Shown here one piece after another: positions 56,047-63,758 of a stretch of 64,000 bases of DNA. Positions within the stretch are counted from its first letter, which is position 1, and every line of letters begins with the position of its first letter. The DNA comes from Legionella shakespearei DSM 23087 (GTDB lineage Bacteria > Pseudomonadota > Gammaproteobacteria > Legionellales > Legionellaceae). A model generated the notes under the pieces. That model saw only the letters and a list, made by a program, of their open reading frames with translations, searched no databases and was not told the DNA's origin. Location: assembly GCF_000373765.1 (NCBI RefSeq), contig NZ_KB892383.1, positions 42,393 through 106,392 of the forward strand. The letters run 5' to 3'. Made by a program: the position numbers and the translations under genes.

Positions 56047-56243
56047 TTTTATCCATATTTAACTAATTCTATTTAAATATAGAAGTAATACACTTAATGG
56101 TCAAAATTGATATTGCAATAAAATTATCGTCTATTTTGAAGTTTAGCAAGCATGTACGAAATTATTAATTTACCTAAAATAACCATTTGTTCGGGATTTA
56201 TATTATAATTTAAATATCATCAGATGATATTTTTGGATTTTTA

Positions 56244-56545
56244 ATGAAGGATGTTGGATTAGAAACTTTACTTGCATTAGATGGCACGGAATATACAGAG
56301 GAAAATGGTTATTGGTACAAGATAGAAGCATTTTTAGTCGAGCCTCATGGTGTTTGGATGTAATTTAAATCTTCATGATAATTACAATCAGCGGATTCTG
56401 GGGTTTGATAATGCGCATGGACAGTGGTCGTTATTCAGGACGTATTATTAATTATGATCACGTTCATACATCAATAAATGATAAGGGAACCCCTTATGAG
56501 TTTGAAAGTGCTGAGCAGCTTTTGAGAGATTTTTTCAAGAAGTGA
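56244..56545 (+). pseudogene. Frameshifted TumE-like (DUF6516) toxin gene
   Basis: Frame 1 reads MKDVGLETLLALDGTEYTEE and on to EPHGVWM then stops. A second frame continues LNLHDNYNQRILGFDNAHG, and a third DSGRYSGRIINYDHVH ending in AEQLLRDFFKK. Together they restore one DUF6516/TumE-type protein of about 100 residues, so two single-base changes have broken it. The intact antitoxin gene lies 37 bp downstream. Confidence 0.75.
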
Positions 56546-56582
56546 ATTCAATTATTCAAAAATTGAATAATGGAGATAAAAA

Positions 56583-56942
56583 ATGAAAACATTACAAGTT
56601 GGTATTATGTCACGAGAAAAATTTCAGAGTCGTACTATTGAAATTGCTTCTGGACGTTATAAACCTAAGAAAAATGAACCTAAGATTTGGTTTAGTTCAA
56701 TCAAATCACTTTGTGAAGTATTGAATGAAAACAATATGAGACTATTGAAAATAATTGATGAACAAAAGCCTGAGTCAATTAAAGAGCTTGCTGTCTTAAG
56801 TAAACGTGAACCTGGTAATTTGAGTCGTACACTTAGCACAATGGCTCGCTACGGTATTATTGAAATGAAGAAAATTGGGAAAAATTCTAAACCAATTGCT
56901 AAGGCTTTAGATTTTAATATTCAATATAGTGCTGCTGGATAA
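56583..56942 (+). CDS. TumA-like winged-helix antitoxin
   Basis: A 119-residue DNA-binding protein with a MarR-like winged helix: MRLLKIIDEQKPESIKELAVLS then GNLSRTLSTMARYGIIEMKK. Such proteins are encoded directly after DUF6516/TumE toxins. The ribosome site GGAGATAAAAA is strong. With its toxin inactive the gene may persist as an anti-addiction factor against related mobile elements or as a regulator. Confidence 0.75.
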   Translation: MKTLQVGIMSREKFQSRTIEIASGRYKPKKNEPKIWFSSIKSLCEVLNENNMRLLKIIDEQKPESIKELAVLSKREPGNLSRTLSTMARYGIIEMKKIGKNSKPIAKALDFNIQYSAAG

Positions 56943-57097
56943 TATTATATCCTTTAATTTTGAACTACCCGGAAATTCCGGAGAGTTTATTTTGAGAATC
57001 TAAGTAGTGGGTTCCAAAATGGAACATACTGATGCTTAGAATTCTCAATTCGGACCGCACTGCCGTCCATAACTAGAGAGGCATTTATATCTGTTCT

Positions 57098-57130
57098 TTA
57101 TTTATCTGCTAAAGGCTTAATAGTAACGCT
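57098..57130 (-). pseudogene. C-terminal remnant of a second Phd-like antitoxin
   Basis: The minus strand reads SVTIKPLADK and stop, against NATIKTLADK and stop in the intact gene at 54240-54476. Upstream similarity is lost. The 57098-57144 DNA sits just after the AbiEii gene. Confidence 0.65.
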
Positions 57131-57144
57131 ATACCCTCATCCAT

Positions 57145-57993
57145 CTAAGGAATTATTTGCTCTTCAACGGTTAAATCATTAAATCCCCGCTTGATCATCA
57201 CAAGCATAGATACAGCCATATCATAATCAATTTGAGGTTGAGTGATGGAGATTGCCAGCTTATCCATTAATATTTTATTATCAAAAAACTCTTTAAGACG
57301 ATTTTGGGTCTCTAAAGACAGCCCTTTAAGATCGCGTCCTAAAAGACGACAGCCACTTAATACATAATCGAAATGCTCTTCTAAAAGAAGATCTGCATGT
57401 TCTGTATCAAGCCTATCCTGATTATCAAAATCCAAGTAGTTGGAAACAATATTAATAAAATCGCTGGCATCTTTCTTTGCTTGTCTGGAGATCCAGGCAA
57501 ACAATTTGAGAAGCACCAAGCCCAAAGGCGAAGCTATTTTAACATTTACTTCATTAATATCGATTTTTATTGCACCGTTATAAGCATCATCAAACCCAAT
57601 TAAGCTGAATTCAATATCATATTCAGGAGGCCATTTTAAGTTTGGGTTTTCTGCTTTTATATCTCCGAAAGGTAGGATATCTAAATAACCAAATTTTGCA
57701 GACACCACTCGATGCTCATGTTTATTGTCCACAATGAAATCCGCATTTTGGATAAAAGCATTTTTGATTTTATAAAATTCATCCCAGTTTTTGCAGCAAA
57801 TAGCTATATCAGTATCTAAAGTCGCTCGTTGAGCCTCATTTTTATCAAAATATTCAAGAAGTATGTCTCGTGCCTTCGCGCCAATTAGAAAATAAGCGCA
57901 ATTATTTGCGCTGGTCACTTCATTAATGAGTTTAAATAACTCAATATCCGAGGGAAAAAAATTATTCCATTTCTTTTTTAATGTATTGTTCAT
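57145..57993 (-). CDS. AbiEii-type nucleotidyltransferase toxin
   Basis: A 282-residue protein from Met at 57993. AYFLIGAKARDILLEYF is the GS/GG-like motif and LDTDIAICCKNW the catalytic DxD of the polymerase-beta nucleotidyltransferase fold. AbiEii toxins are thought to modify tRNA or nucleotides after phage infection. It overlaps the antitoxin gene by 32 bp, which fixes operon order antitoxin then toxin. A longer start at 58029 adds 12 residues of no clear value. Confidence 0.85.
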   Translation of the reverse strand: MNNTLKKKWNNFFPSDIELFKLINEVTSANNCAYFLIGAKARDILLEYFDKNEAQRATLDTDIAICCKNWDEFYKIKNAFIQNADFIVDNKHEHRVVSAKFGYLDILPFGDIKAENPNLKWPPEYDIEFSLIGFDDAYNGAIKIDINEVNVKIASPLGLVLLKLFAWISRQAKKDASDFINIVSNYLDFDNQDRLDTEHADLLLEEHFDYVLSGCRLLGRDLKGLSLETQNRLKEFFDNKILMDKLAISITQPQIDYDMAVSMLVMIKRGFNDLTVEEQIIP

Positions 57994-58933
57994 AGATAAG
58001 GCTGGCTGTTTCCTGATTTCTTTCATCAAGAGAATTTAATAAATCTGCATATACCAGAATACGTGGCACAACAGTAGCGTCTTCATTGTTAAAATTCCAA
58101 AATTTTTTTAATAGCTCGATATTGCCATACGCATTGCTCTTAAGCCGAAATTTTAACTGTAATTTAGGCAAATTATTCTCGGCATACAAAGTGATGATTT
58201 TGGGTTTTAGATAATGGGTTAATTGACTGGCTGCAATTTCATTGCCCCAAAGAAAATTAAAATCGTAAGGCTTCGCTTCTTTTAATTCATCAACTAAATC
58301 GGTAGAAAATTTTCCGAAAATTAATTTAGGACGTAACTTTTCAGCATATGCGATACACCATTTATTCAAGAGTTCTTTTTTATTTGCCAAAATGCGATCA
58401 CCATTTTGCTTGATGATGAGATAATTATATTTTTGGAGCATAAGAAACGTTTTATTAATACTACCAAGAGCAACACCACTCATTTTAGCAATTTCTCGAT
58501 AGGTGAGACTGATAGCATCCTTAATAGCTAATAACACAAAAATAATTTTTATATTGGCGCTATTAAGATCAAAGGCAAGTTCAGACGCAGATACTTTTTG
58601 CAGTGACTCACCTTTAACAAAGATAAATATTGGTGGCTCATTAATATATGCATTTCCTGAGTAATCAATAAATTGGACATTTGCCTGTTGTAATTCTTCT
58701 GCAAGCAGTTTGTTTGCATGCCGGGTAATCAGGAGACTATTTTTATCCAAATGCTTCATATGGTTAATTACAGCAGCAATATTAGACCTATCAATATTTG
58801 CAATTAATTCAGGTTTAAAAATAAGCTCTTTATTTTCTTTAATAGAAATAACAAGCTGATTTGCCTTCTTATTATATCTGCATTGAAGACTTAATTTATT
58901 TCTAATAGTTAGTATCAATTGATTAATGTTCAT
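57962..58933 (-). CDS. AbiEi-type antitoxin
   Basis: A 323-residue protein. A helix-turn-helix is visible at LTYREIAKMSGVALGSINKT followed by FLMLQKYNYLI. The N-terminal domain (about 1-140) and C-terminal domain (FNFLWGNEIAASQLTHYL, then LKPKIITLYAE) fit large AbiEi antitoxins. AbiEi represses its own promoter by binding inverted repeats; six TGTTCA half-sites surround this start. ATG 58933 is used; GTG at 58942 is possible. Confidence 0.82.
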   Translation of the reverse strand: MNINQLILTIRNKLSLQCRYNKKANQLVISIKENKELIFKPELIANIDRSNIAAVINHMKHLDKNSLLITRHANKLLAEELQQANVQFIDYSGNAYINEPPIFIFVKGESLQKVSASELAFDLNSANIKIIFVLLAIKDAISLTYREIAKMSGVALGSINKTFLMLQKYNYLIIKQNGDRILANKKELLNKWCIAYAEKLRPKLIFGKFSTDLVDELKEAKPYDFNFLWGNEIAASQLTHYLKPKIITLYAENNLPKLQLKFRLKSNAYGNIELLKKFWNFNNEDATVVPRILVYADLLNSLDERNQETASLIYEQYIKKEME

Positions 58934-59006
58934 TATGTTCACTCATGGCCTCTTGTTCATAATTATAGTATGTTCATTAAAAATGAACAACATGAAAAAA
59001 TGAACA
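58927..59006. promoter_or_regulatory. TGTTCA operator array of the AbiE pair
   Basis: TGTTCA occurs at 58927, 58936, 58954 and 58971, and TGAACA at 58984 and 59001. The two central ones form a perfect 17-bp palindrome (58972-58988, GTTCATT-AAA-AATGAAC). The array covers the antitoxin start and promoter, matching AbiEi autorepression. Confidence 0.7.
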
Positions 59007-59018
59007 AAAAGTTGTGTC

Positions 59019-59231
59019 ATGAGTGCTAATGCTTCTTATTATGCGGTGAATATTGATATTGCTAAAGAGTGGGCCGGAACCTCTTTAGGGATTATGGACG
59101 CATTATTTGCGATTGCTGGATTTATAGCACCCACACTTACAGCATCTATAGGGTCAGGCCTTGCCTTTTGCTTTTTTCGAGTTAAGCAAAAGGCAAGGCT
59201 TGACCCTCAATACACTTTATCAAATCAGTAA
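59019..59231 (+). pseudogene. Fragment of an MFS transporter gene
   Basis: The frame begins SANASYYAVNIDIAKEWAGT and SLGIMDALFAIAGFIAPTLT, which matches the late membrane region of MFS anion/sugar transporters. It then runs into the family E repeat (GSGLAFCFFRVKQKARLDPQ) and stops. Both ends of the transporter are missing; expression is unlikely. Confidence 0.65.
59151..59206. repeat. Family E palindromic repeat, copy 1
   Basis: Arms GGGTCAGGCCTTGCCTTTTG and its near complement ending TGACCC enclose a loop TTTTTTCGAGTTAA. Three copies occur here, at 59151, 61400 and 63051, each flanked by TCAATA on the right. It cuts the MFS fragment. Confidence 0.88.
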
Positions 59232-59397
59232 CTTTACCAATAGAAAAATTGGGACAATATCGAGGATATTTTCTATTCAATCCACCGGAATGTTTTTCTA
59301 ATAGTTGCAGGTCATATTTGGACATATCCACTAGGTTATTGATTTTTCCTGATAGCTCATTTAACAGAATCAAGGTGTTATGTTCATTCATATTCAA
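59182..59397 (-). CDS. Small unknown protein ending in a repeat
   Basis: 71 residues. The first 60 (MNEHNTLILLNELSGKINNL then DMSKYDLQLLEKHSGG) look like a real helical protein; the last ten (KCIEGQALPFA) are coded by the family E repeat. It starts 11 bp after the acetyltransferase gene and is the third gene of that operon. It is probably the truncated front of a longer gene. Confidence 0.4.
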   Translation of the reverse strand: MNMNEHNTLILLNELSGKINNLVDMSKYDLQLLEKHSGGLNRKYPRYCPNFSIGKVTDLIKCIEGQALPFA

Positions 59398-59408
59398 GCC
59401 CTCTTAGT

Positions 59409-60290
59409 CTATGCATGAGACAACAGAGGAAACATCAACTGATTTTCATCAAATAAAGCAGTTTTGTCTGTCTCAACAAAAAGCATTTCATCTTTTTCTT
59501 TTTCATCGATAGGAATTATCTCATAGGATGAACAATCCTTAGGGACAAAACCAAGTCGTACAGTATCTACTGTTTCATCACTCAAGGCATGGATAACATG
59601 GTCTAAATTTTGCTCTTTTTTGCTAAACACGTCTAATAAATGGAGTTGTCGTCCCTTTATTTCGGCAATGGCGATAGCATCCAATTCAGGGAGATAGAAG
59701 ACATTATTTTTATATACAGTGATGCCGTAAAACAGGGCCAAATCGGCATTTTCTTGCATGGATATTTTGCCTGATGGATAGGTATTTTGCGCATAATTAT
59801 GAAGTTTTTCCCGGTTTTCTTTATTATCCATATCCAATGTGACAAAATTAGCCTGTGTTGTGGGTGTTATTGTGCGCTGGTATTGATACTCTTTAGCTGA
59901 CTTAAATCCAAGTTTAGGATAGAAGCCCCATACGGTTGAATTAGCAAAAAGATAAATCAGATGGCTGTCTGCTTTCCAATCTTCAAAGACCTTTCCTACG
60001 AGCTTTCGACTTAAGCCTTGATTTCTGTAGGCTTTATCTGTCATCACAGTGCCAATCTGGATAGCTCTTTGGTTATGACCAAAGATGCTAAAATCCATAA
60101 TATTCACTGAAACATTGGCTATGGCTTGCTCCCCATCAAACAAGGTATAGGGGATGTATTTATCTCGCCAATAGCCGGATTGATACCATTCTTCAAAAGA
60201 TAAATCAAAGGTTTTAACGGAAAGCGCATTAAACGCGGCGCGCTTTTGCTCATCTTGTTGATAACCCTTAAAAAAAGTAAGTTCTTTCAT
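59409..60290 (-). CDS. GNAT-family acetyltransferase
   Basis: A 293-residue protein. The acetyl-CoA site is in AIQIGTVMTDKAYRNQGLSR then KLVGKVFEDW (Q-x-x-G-x-A/S region), with NSTVWGFYPKLGFKSAKEYQY typical for GNAT domains. The C-terminal 130 residues form an extra domain, as in Eis-like or two-domain GNATs. It is coupled by a 4-bp overlap to the AadA-like gene upstream, which suggests a small resistance-type operon; substrate unknown. Confidence 0.8.
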   Translation of the reverse strand: MKELTFFKGYQQDEQKRAAFNALSVKTFDLSFEEWYQSGYWRDKYIPYTLFDGEQAIANVSVNIMDFSIFGHNQRAIQIGTVMTDKAYRNQGLSRKLVGKVFEDWKADSHLIYLFANSTVWGFYPKLGFKSAKEYQYQRTITPTTQANFVTLDMDNKENREKLHNYAQNTYPSGKISMQENADLALFYGITVYKNNVFYLPELDAIAIAEIKGRQLHLLDVFSKKEQNLDHVIHALSDETVDTVRLGFVPKDCSSYEIIPIDEKEKDEMLFVETDKTALFDENQLMFPLLSHA

Positions 60291-61120
60291 TCGATCACCT
60301 TGTAGGCTATTTTGTTTGGATTTATGGATAATTTGATTGTGTTAATTTTCTGCAGCATCCAATCTGCACAAGGTTCTAATGATGCTTTAATATCTTCCCA
60401 ATATTCATTTTCATCGCCGATGCAGATGGATTTGGCTCTGCTCATTACATCTTGGTGAATTTCTGGCAAACGTTCTATTACCCAATCTGCCGCATCGGGC
60501 TTGGAACGAATGGTATTGGTTTCTAAAGTATTCCAAATTCGTGCCAGAGTGAGTAGCACATTTCGGGTATCATCCTTGATATCGGCTGCAAGTCTGTCCA
60601 AATCTTGAAGCATCGCTTTAATAAAATCAGCGTAGGGAACTGGCGCTAAAATTTTTTCTGGTTTCTCTCCATACAAGGTCTGGCTCTTTAATAAAACCTG
60701 AGTGATAATCAAAGCAAGATCGGGCATTTCATCATTCTGTGGTTCAATCTCACCCATTTCAAAAGAAGCTCTTAACCATTCTCCATATTGAAAATCAAAA
60801 CGAGGGGGATAATACCAGGGATTAACCGCTCCTTTTTCAATAACCGTCATTTCTATAGGTCGTTTTGTACTTTTCATATACAGTCCTGATATTTGAAGCA
60901 GGTGTTGCGTCAATTCATTTTTTTCACTTAAGGTTGTGGCGTGATAAGTTACAACCAATAAGTCAATATCACTGTATTTCTGTAAACCACCGACCAGAGC
61001 CGAACCATAGAGATAAACGCTCAAAAGATTGTCACCTAAAACTTTAGTAACTAAATCAAGACATTCATTGATTTGTTGCACATCAGGATTGTTTACTATT
61101 GGTTCATTATGATAATTCAT
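60287..61120 (-). CDS. AadA-like aminoglycoside nucleotidyltransferase
   Basis: A 277-residue protein with the ANT(3'')/ANT(9) layout: VYLYGSALVGGLQKYSDIDL contains GSA and the DID catalytic pair near residues 39-55, followed by the DUF4111 helical domain (LIITQVLLKSQTLYGEKPEK; VLLTLARIWNTLETN; ADWVIERLPEIHQDVM). AadA proteins adenylylate streptomycin or spectinomycin; AadA of Salmonella has 262 residues. Whether this one gives resistance is untested. Confidence 0.82.
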   Translation of the reverse strand: MNYHNEPIVNNPDVQQINECLDLVTKVLGDNLLSVYLYGSALVGGLQKYSDIDLLVVTYHATTLSEKNELTQHLLQISGLYMKSTKRPIEMTVIEKGAVNPWYYPPRFDFQYGEWLRASFEMGEIEPQNDEMPDLALIITQVLLKSQTLYGEKPEKILAPVPYADFIKAMLQDLDRLAADIKDDTRNVLLTLARIWNTLETNTIRSKPDAADWVIERLPEIHQDVMSRAKSICIGDENEYWEDIKASLEPCADWMLQKINTIKLSINPNKIAYKVIE

Positions 61121-61399
61121 ACAGTGTAATCCAGTACTGTTGATGACGAAAAACTTCAGCCCTCATCTCAGGCTGCGCTGTTTTCATCTAAGGTATAGGT
61201 TAATTCGATTAGTTGAAAGGGAAATTTCATCTGGTCATTTCCCCTTTTTTAGTGAACCATAATATCAAATTATCGTCCAAAGAAACTATTGTTCCTGGAT
61301 CAACTGGTTTATAGTCATAAGTGCCTTCAGTCCATCCGGAATATAGCCGCGCTTGATGTAAAGCCGTTGCGCTTGTCCATATCCCCCATCTTCTCCTCT

Positions 61400-61455
61400 G
61401 GGTCAGGCCTTGCTTTTTGCTTAACTCGAAAAAAACAAAAGGCAAGGCCTGACCC
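61400..61455. repeat. Family E palindromic repeat, copy 2
   Basis: Arms GGGTCAGGCCTTGCTTTTTG and the complement ending CCTGACCC at 61455. The loop is in the opposite orientation to copies 1 and 3 (TTAACTCG against CGAGTTAA). It lies 18 bp after the ankyrin gene stop. DNA between 61121 and 61399 holds no supported gene. Confidence 0.88.
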
Positions 61456-61473
61456 TCAATACATTTGTTGATT

Positions 61474-62877
61474 CTAGGGTTGTACCGCTTGTATTTTTTC
61501 AAGAAATTCAGCAGCGGCAGCTTGCAAGGCTTCGGAGCCTCCTTGTCTTTTTGCAAAAAAACTGGCACTACTAATGAGAGAACTTAATTGTTTTTCAGGT
61601 GTTGTTTTTGAAGCTTCCCTTTCTAAAGTATCATTTATGTCTTGCCGTGTTTTAATGCTTCTTAGAATAAAGTCACGACGAATTGGATTCAATTCAATAT
61701 TAAAAACAGTGAGATTTTGGGAATTACGTGGCACTACACTTGCACCCAGATCAAGAAGTAAAGTGATCCAGTCTAAGGCCTCCGTCTTGGTAGCTGCTAA
61801 CATGATTGGAGTATTTCCCTCTTTATTTTTAGCATCAAGTTCCGTGCCACTACTGTGGAGTAGATTTATGATTCTTAAACTCAAATTAGAGGAGGGTTGG
61901 TAGGCCATCATTAAAGAATGTAAGGCATTATTTCCTTGATGATTTCGAACGTTGGGATCTGCTTTTAGCTTTAATAAGAGCTCAACCCAGGCTAATTTCA
62001 CACCTGCTGCCGCTAAAATCAAAGCCGAGTTTCCATCACGATCTGTAGCATTAATTACATTTGAAGGACCTTGAGCAAGCAAAGTTTCAAATAATTTTTT
62101 GTCCTGAGGATCACCTTGAGTATGTTTTACTAGTAAATGAAATATATTGGAATCATTTCTATCAGGAGCTGTGGCTGTAACTTGTGCGCCTGCTTCAATT
62201 AATTTCATGACTAATTCCGAGTGTCTAAAACCTGCTAATAAAGCGTAGTTGAGCTGCACGATTTCGGGTTTTTTGCTTAAGAAAGAGATAAGTAATTCAT
62301 CTCTTATTTCTGATCGTATATTCCTATAATTTAATGCGAATTGAGTTAAGGGCGTCATTCCACTGTTATCAACGATTATATTAAGATTCTCGACAATCTG
62401 TTTGAAACCGGGACACTCTTGTTGCTCAGGATATTTCGTAAAGATTTTTTGAATCAAGTCAATGGCTTTAGTTCCTAGCTCTATTTGAGCTTTTCGTACA
62501 GTAATTTGTTGAATGCGCAGGGATATATTTATTAAAGCATCTAAGATATTTTGATTACTGTTATCAATATTAACTAATGCAGTGATATGAACTCTTGCTT
62601 CGATAAGGTTTGAAATATACTTTAGAGCATTTTCAATTGTTAGAATGATGTTTTCCCCCGATTCATAAAAAAATCTGTCTAAATCTTCGGTATTGATAAT
62701 GGGTGAAGTTGGAATAAGCGCTTCAGCTTGATTACCACCAGCCTGATCCGGTTCTTTATCGAGTTTTGATTTATTTAGGGGGGAAATAAGTGATTTAGTT
62801 TCATGATCTTCTGGGAGTAACTTTTTGCCGGACAGTGGTTTAACCTGGGAGGTAGTACGATGTCTTCTTCTTAACAT
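61474..62877 (-). CDS. Ankyrin-repeat protein, candidate effector
   Basis: A 467-residue protein without signal peptide. The N-terminal 90 residues are basic and polar (MLRRRHRTTSQVKPLSGKK). Helices lead to about five ankyrin repeats from residue 180 to 400, the clearest being DRDGNSALILAAAGVKLAWV, NHQGNNALHSLMMAYQ and NKEGNTPIMLAATKTEALDW. Ankyrin proteins are a common class of Dot/Icm-secreted effectors in Legionella that bind host proteins. The ribosome site AGGATAAC supports the start. Translocation is inferred only. Confidence 0.8.
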   Translation of the reverse strand: MLRRRHRTTSQVKPLSGKKLLPEDHETKSLISPLNKSKLDKEPDQAGGNQAEALIPTSPIINTEDLDRFFYESGENIILTIENALKYISNLIEARVHITALVNIDNSNQNILDALINISLRIQQITVRKAQIELGTKAIDLIQKIFTKYPEQQECPGFKQIVENLNIIVDNSGMTPLTQFALNYRNIRSEIRDELLISFLSKKPEIVQLNYALLAGFRHSELVMKLIEAGAQVTATAPDRNDSNIFHLLVKHTQGDPQDKKLFETLLAQGPSNVINATDRDGNSALILAAAGVKLAWVELLLKLKADPNVRNHQGNNALHSLMMAYQPSSNLSLRIINLLHSSGTELDAKNKEGNTPIMLAATKTEALDWITLLLDLGASVVPRNSQNLTVFNIELNPIRRDFILRSIKTRQDINDTLEREASKTTPEKQLSSLISSASFFAKRQGGSEALQAAAAEFLEKIQAVQP

Positions 62878-63050
62878 GGGGTTATCCTTAACGTGGCAAT
62901 AAAAAAATTATAGCTATTTGAGAGTGATTTTAAGCTTATTTGCCGAATCCGATTAAAAACTAATTATCATCCTGAATTTCAAAGTTGGGTTAAGCGTAAA
63001 ATATTTTGGAAACTGAAACAAGTTTTATCACGATCAATAGCAACTATATA

Positions 63051-63099
63051 GGGTCAGGCCTTGCTTTTTTCGAGTTAAGCAAAAGGCAAGGCCTGACCC
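63051..63099. repeat. Family E palindromic repeat, copy 3
   Basis: Shorter copy: GGGTCAGGCCTTGC, then TTTTTTCGAGTTAAGC, then AAAAGGCAAGGCCTGACCC. One internal segment of the left arm is deleted relative to copy 1. Flanks are TATA on the left and TCAATATA on the right. The 314-bp gap 62878-63191 has no other feature. Confidence 0.85.
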
Positions 63100-63191
63100 T
63101 CAATATATTTGGTTCATTATCAATAATTGTGCTTGCAACCTTAAATATGATTCTGTTTAATGTCAAAAATTAAATAAGTGCAGGTATTTAT

Positions 63192-63503
63192 ATGTATAAA
63201 CTTTGTTTTCATGTTCCAGAAGCCTATGTGGACGTGGTTAAAAATGCAATTTTTGCAGCAGGAGCTGGGAAGGTGGGGGCGTATAGTCATTGTTCATGGC
63301 AAATATTGGGAGAAGGGCAGTTTATACCTTTGGCAGGAAGTCATGCTTTTATTGGTGAGATGAATCAATTGGAAAAAGTTGCTGAGTTCAAGGTGGAAAC
63401 CGTTTGTGCTGATGATTGTATTCATGAGGCAATTGCTGCGTTAAAAGCCGCCCATCCTTATGAAACACCTTCCTATGAGGTCTGGCGGTTGGAAGATTTT
63501 TGA
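63192..63503 (+). CDS. YqfO/Nif3-like domain protein
   Basis: A 103-residue protein of the YqfO insert-domain family (COG3323): LCFHVPEAYVDVVKNAIFAA then GAGKVGAYSHCSWQILGEGQ and AAHPYETPSYEVWRLEDF. This CutA/PII-like fold occurs alone or inserted in Nif3 proteins; it may bind metal (His and Cys conserved in SHCSW and HPYE). Full length for the stand-alone form. Function is not firmly known. Confidence 0.88.
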   Translation: MYKLCFHVPEAYVDVVKNAIFAAGAGKVGAYSHCSWQILGEGQFIPLAGSHAFIGEMNQLEKVAEFKVETVCADDCIHEAIAALKAAHPYETPSYEVWRLEDF

Positions 63504-63544
63504 GTTTATTTATTCTTCCTTTAAGCATAACAGTATCCCATTTG

Positions 63545-63602
63545 GGCTGACATCTTGGTGGGTAAGTTTACCTATTTTTAAGTCAATAAGCAGTATGCAT
63601 CT
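63545..63602 (-). pseudogene. Remnant of a second yhcG gene
   Basis: The minus strand reads CILLIDLKIGKLTHQDVSP, nearly identical to CFLLIDLKIGKLTHQDVGQ of the YhcG protein at 51261-52283, in the catalytic PD-(D/E)XK part. No flanking similarity is left. It lies between the YqfO-like gene and a family B repeat. Confidence 0.7.
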
Positions 63603-63641
63603 ATGAGGCAGGCACTTACTTAAGGTTTTTTTACTCTATTC

Positions 63642-63708
63642 GTAGCCCGGTCTGCTTGCAGCCGGGAATTGTACCACTTCGATCCCGGCTGCAAGCAGAC
63701 CGGGCTAC
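63642..63708. repeat. Family B-type palindrome, GGTCTGCTTGCAGCCGGG variant
   Basis: Perfect arms GTAGCCCGGTCTGCTTGCAG... and its complement ending CGGGCTAC surround the loop AATTGTACCACTTCGAT, whose CACTTCGAT part is shared with family B copies 3 and 4. The outer GTAGCCCG is conserved while the inner stem differs. Confidence 0.8.
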
Positions 63709-63713
63709 GTACT

Positions 63714-63758
63714 AAATCATGCTCTGTGCCGTAACAAAAATTCCGCTTCCTGACGGTC
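63714..63758. repeat. Family A repeat cut by an insertion sequence
   Basis: 63714-63758 matches 2204-2248 except one base and stops exactly inside GACGGTC, where copy 2 continues with TCGGCTCGG. The insertion sequence end begins here. Confidence 0.75.

Noticed and set aside
61227..61568. 113-codon minus-strand frame across family E copy 2
   Set aside because: The middle is repeat-derived and the front overlaps the ankyrin gene end; the last 50 residues (SGWTEGTYDYKPVDPGTIVS region) might be a remnant of a lost gene, but nothing supports it.
63178..63363. 61-codon frame overlapping the YqfO-like gene
   Set aside because: A frame shadow; the 63192-63503 frame has the family motifs and the better start.
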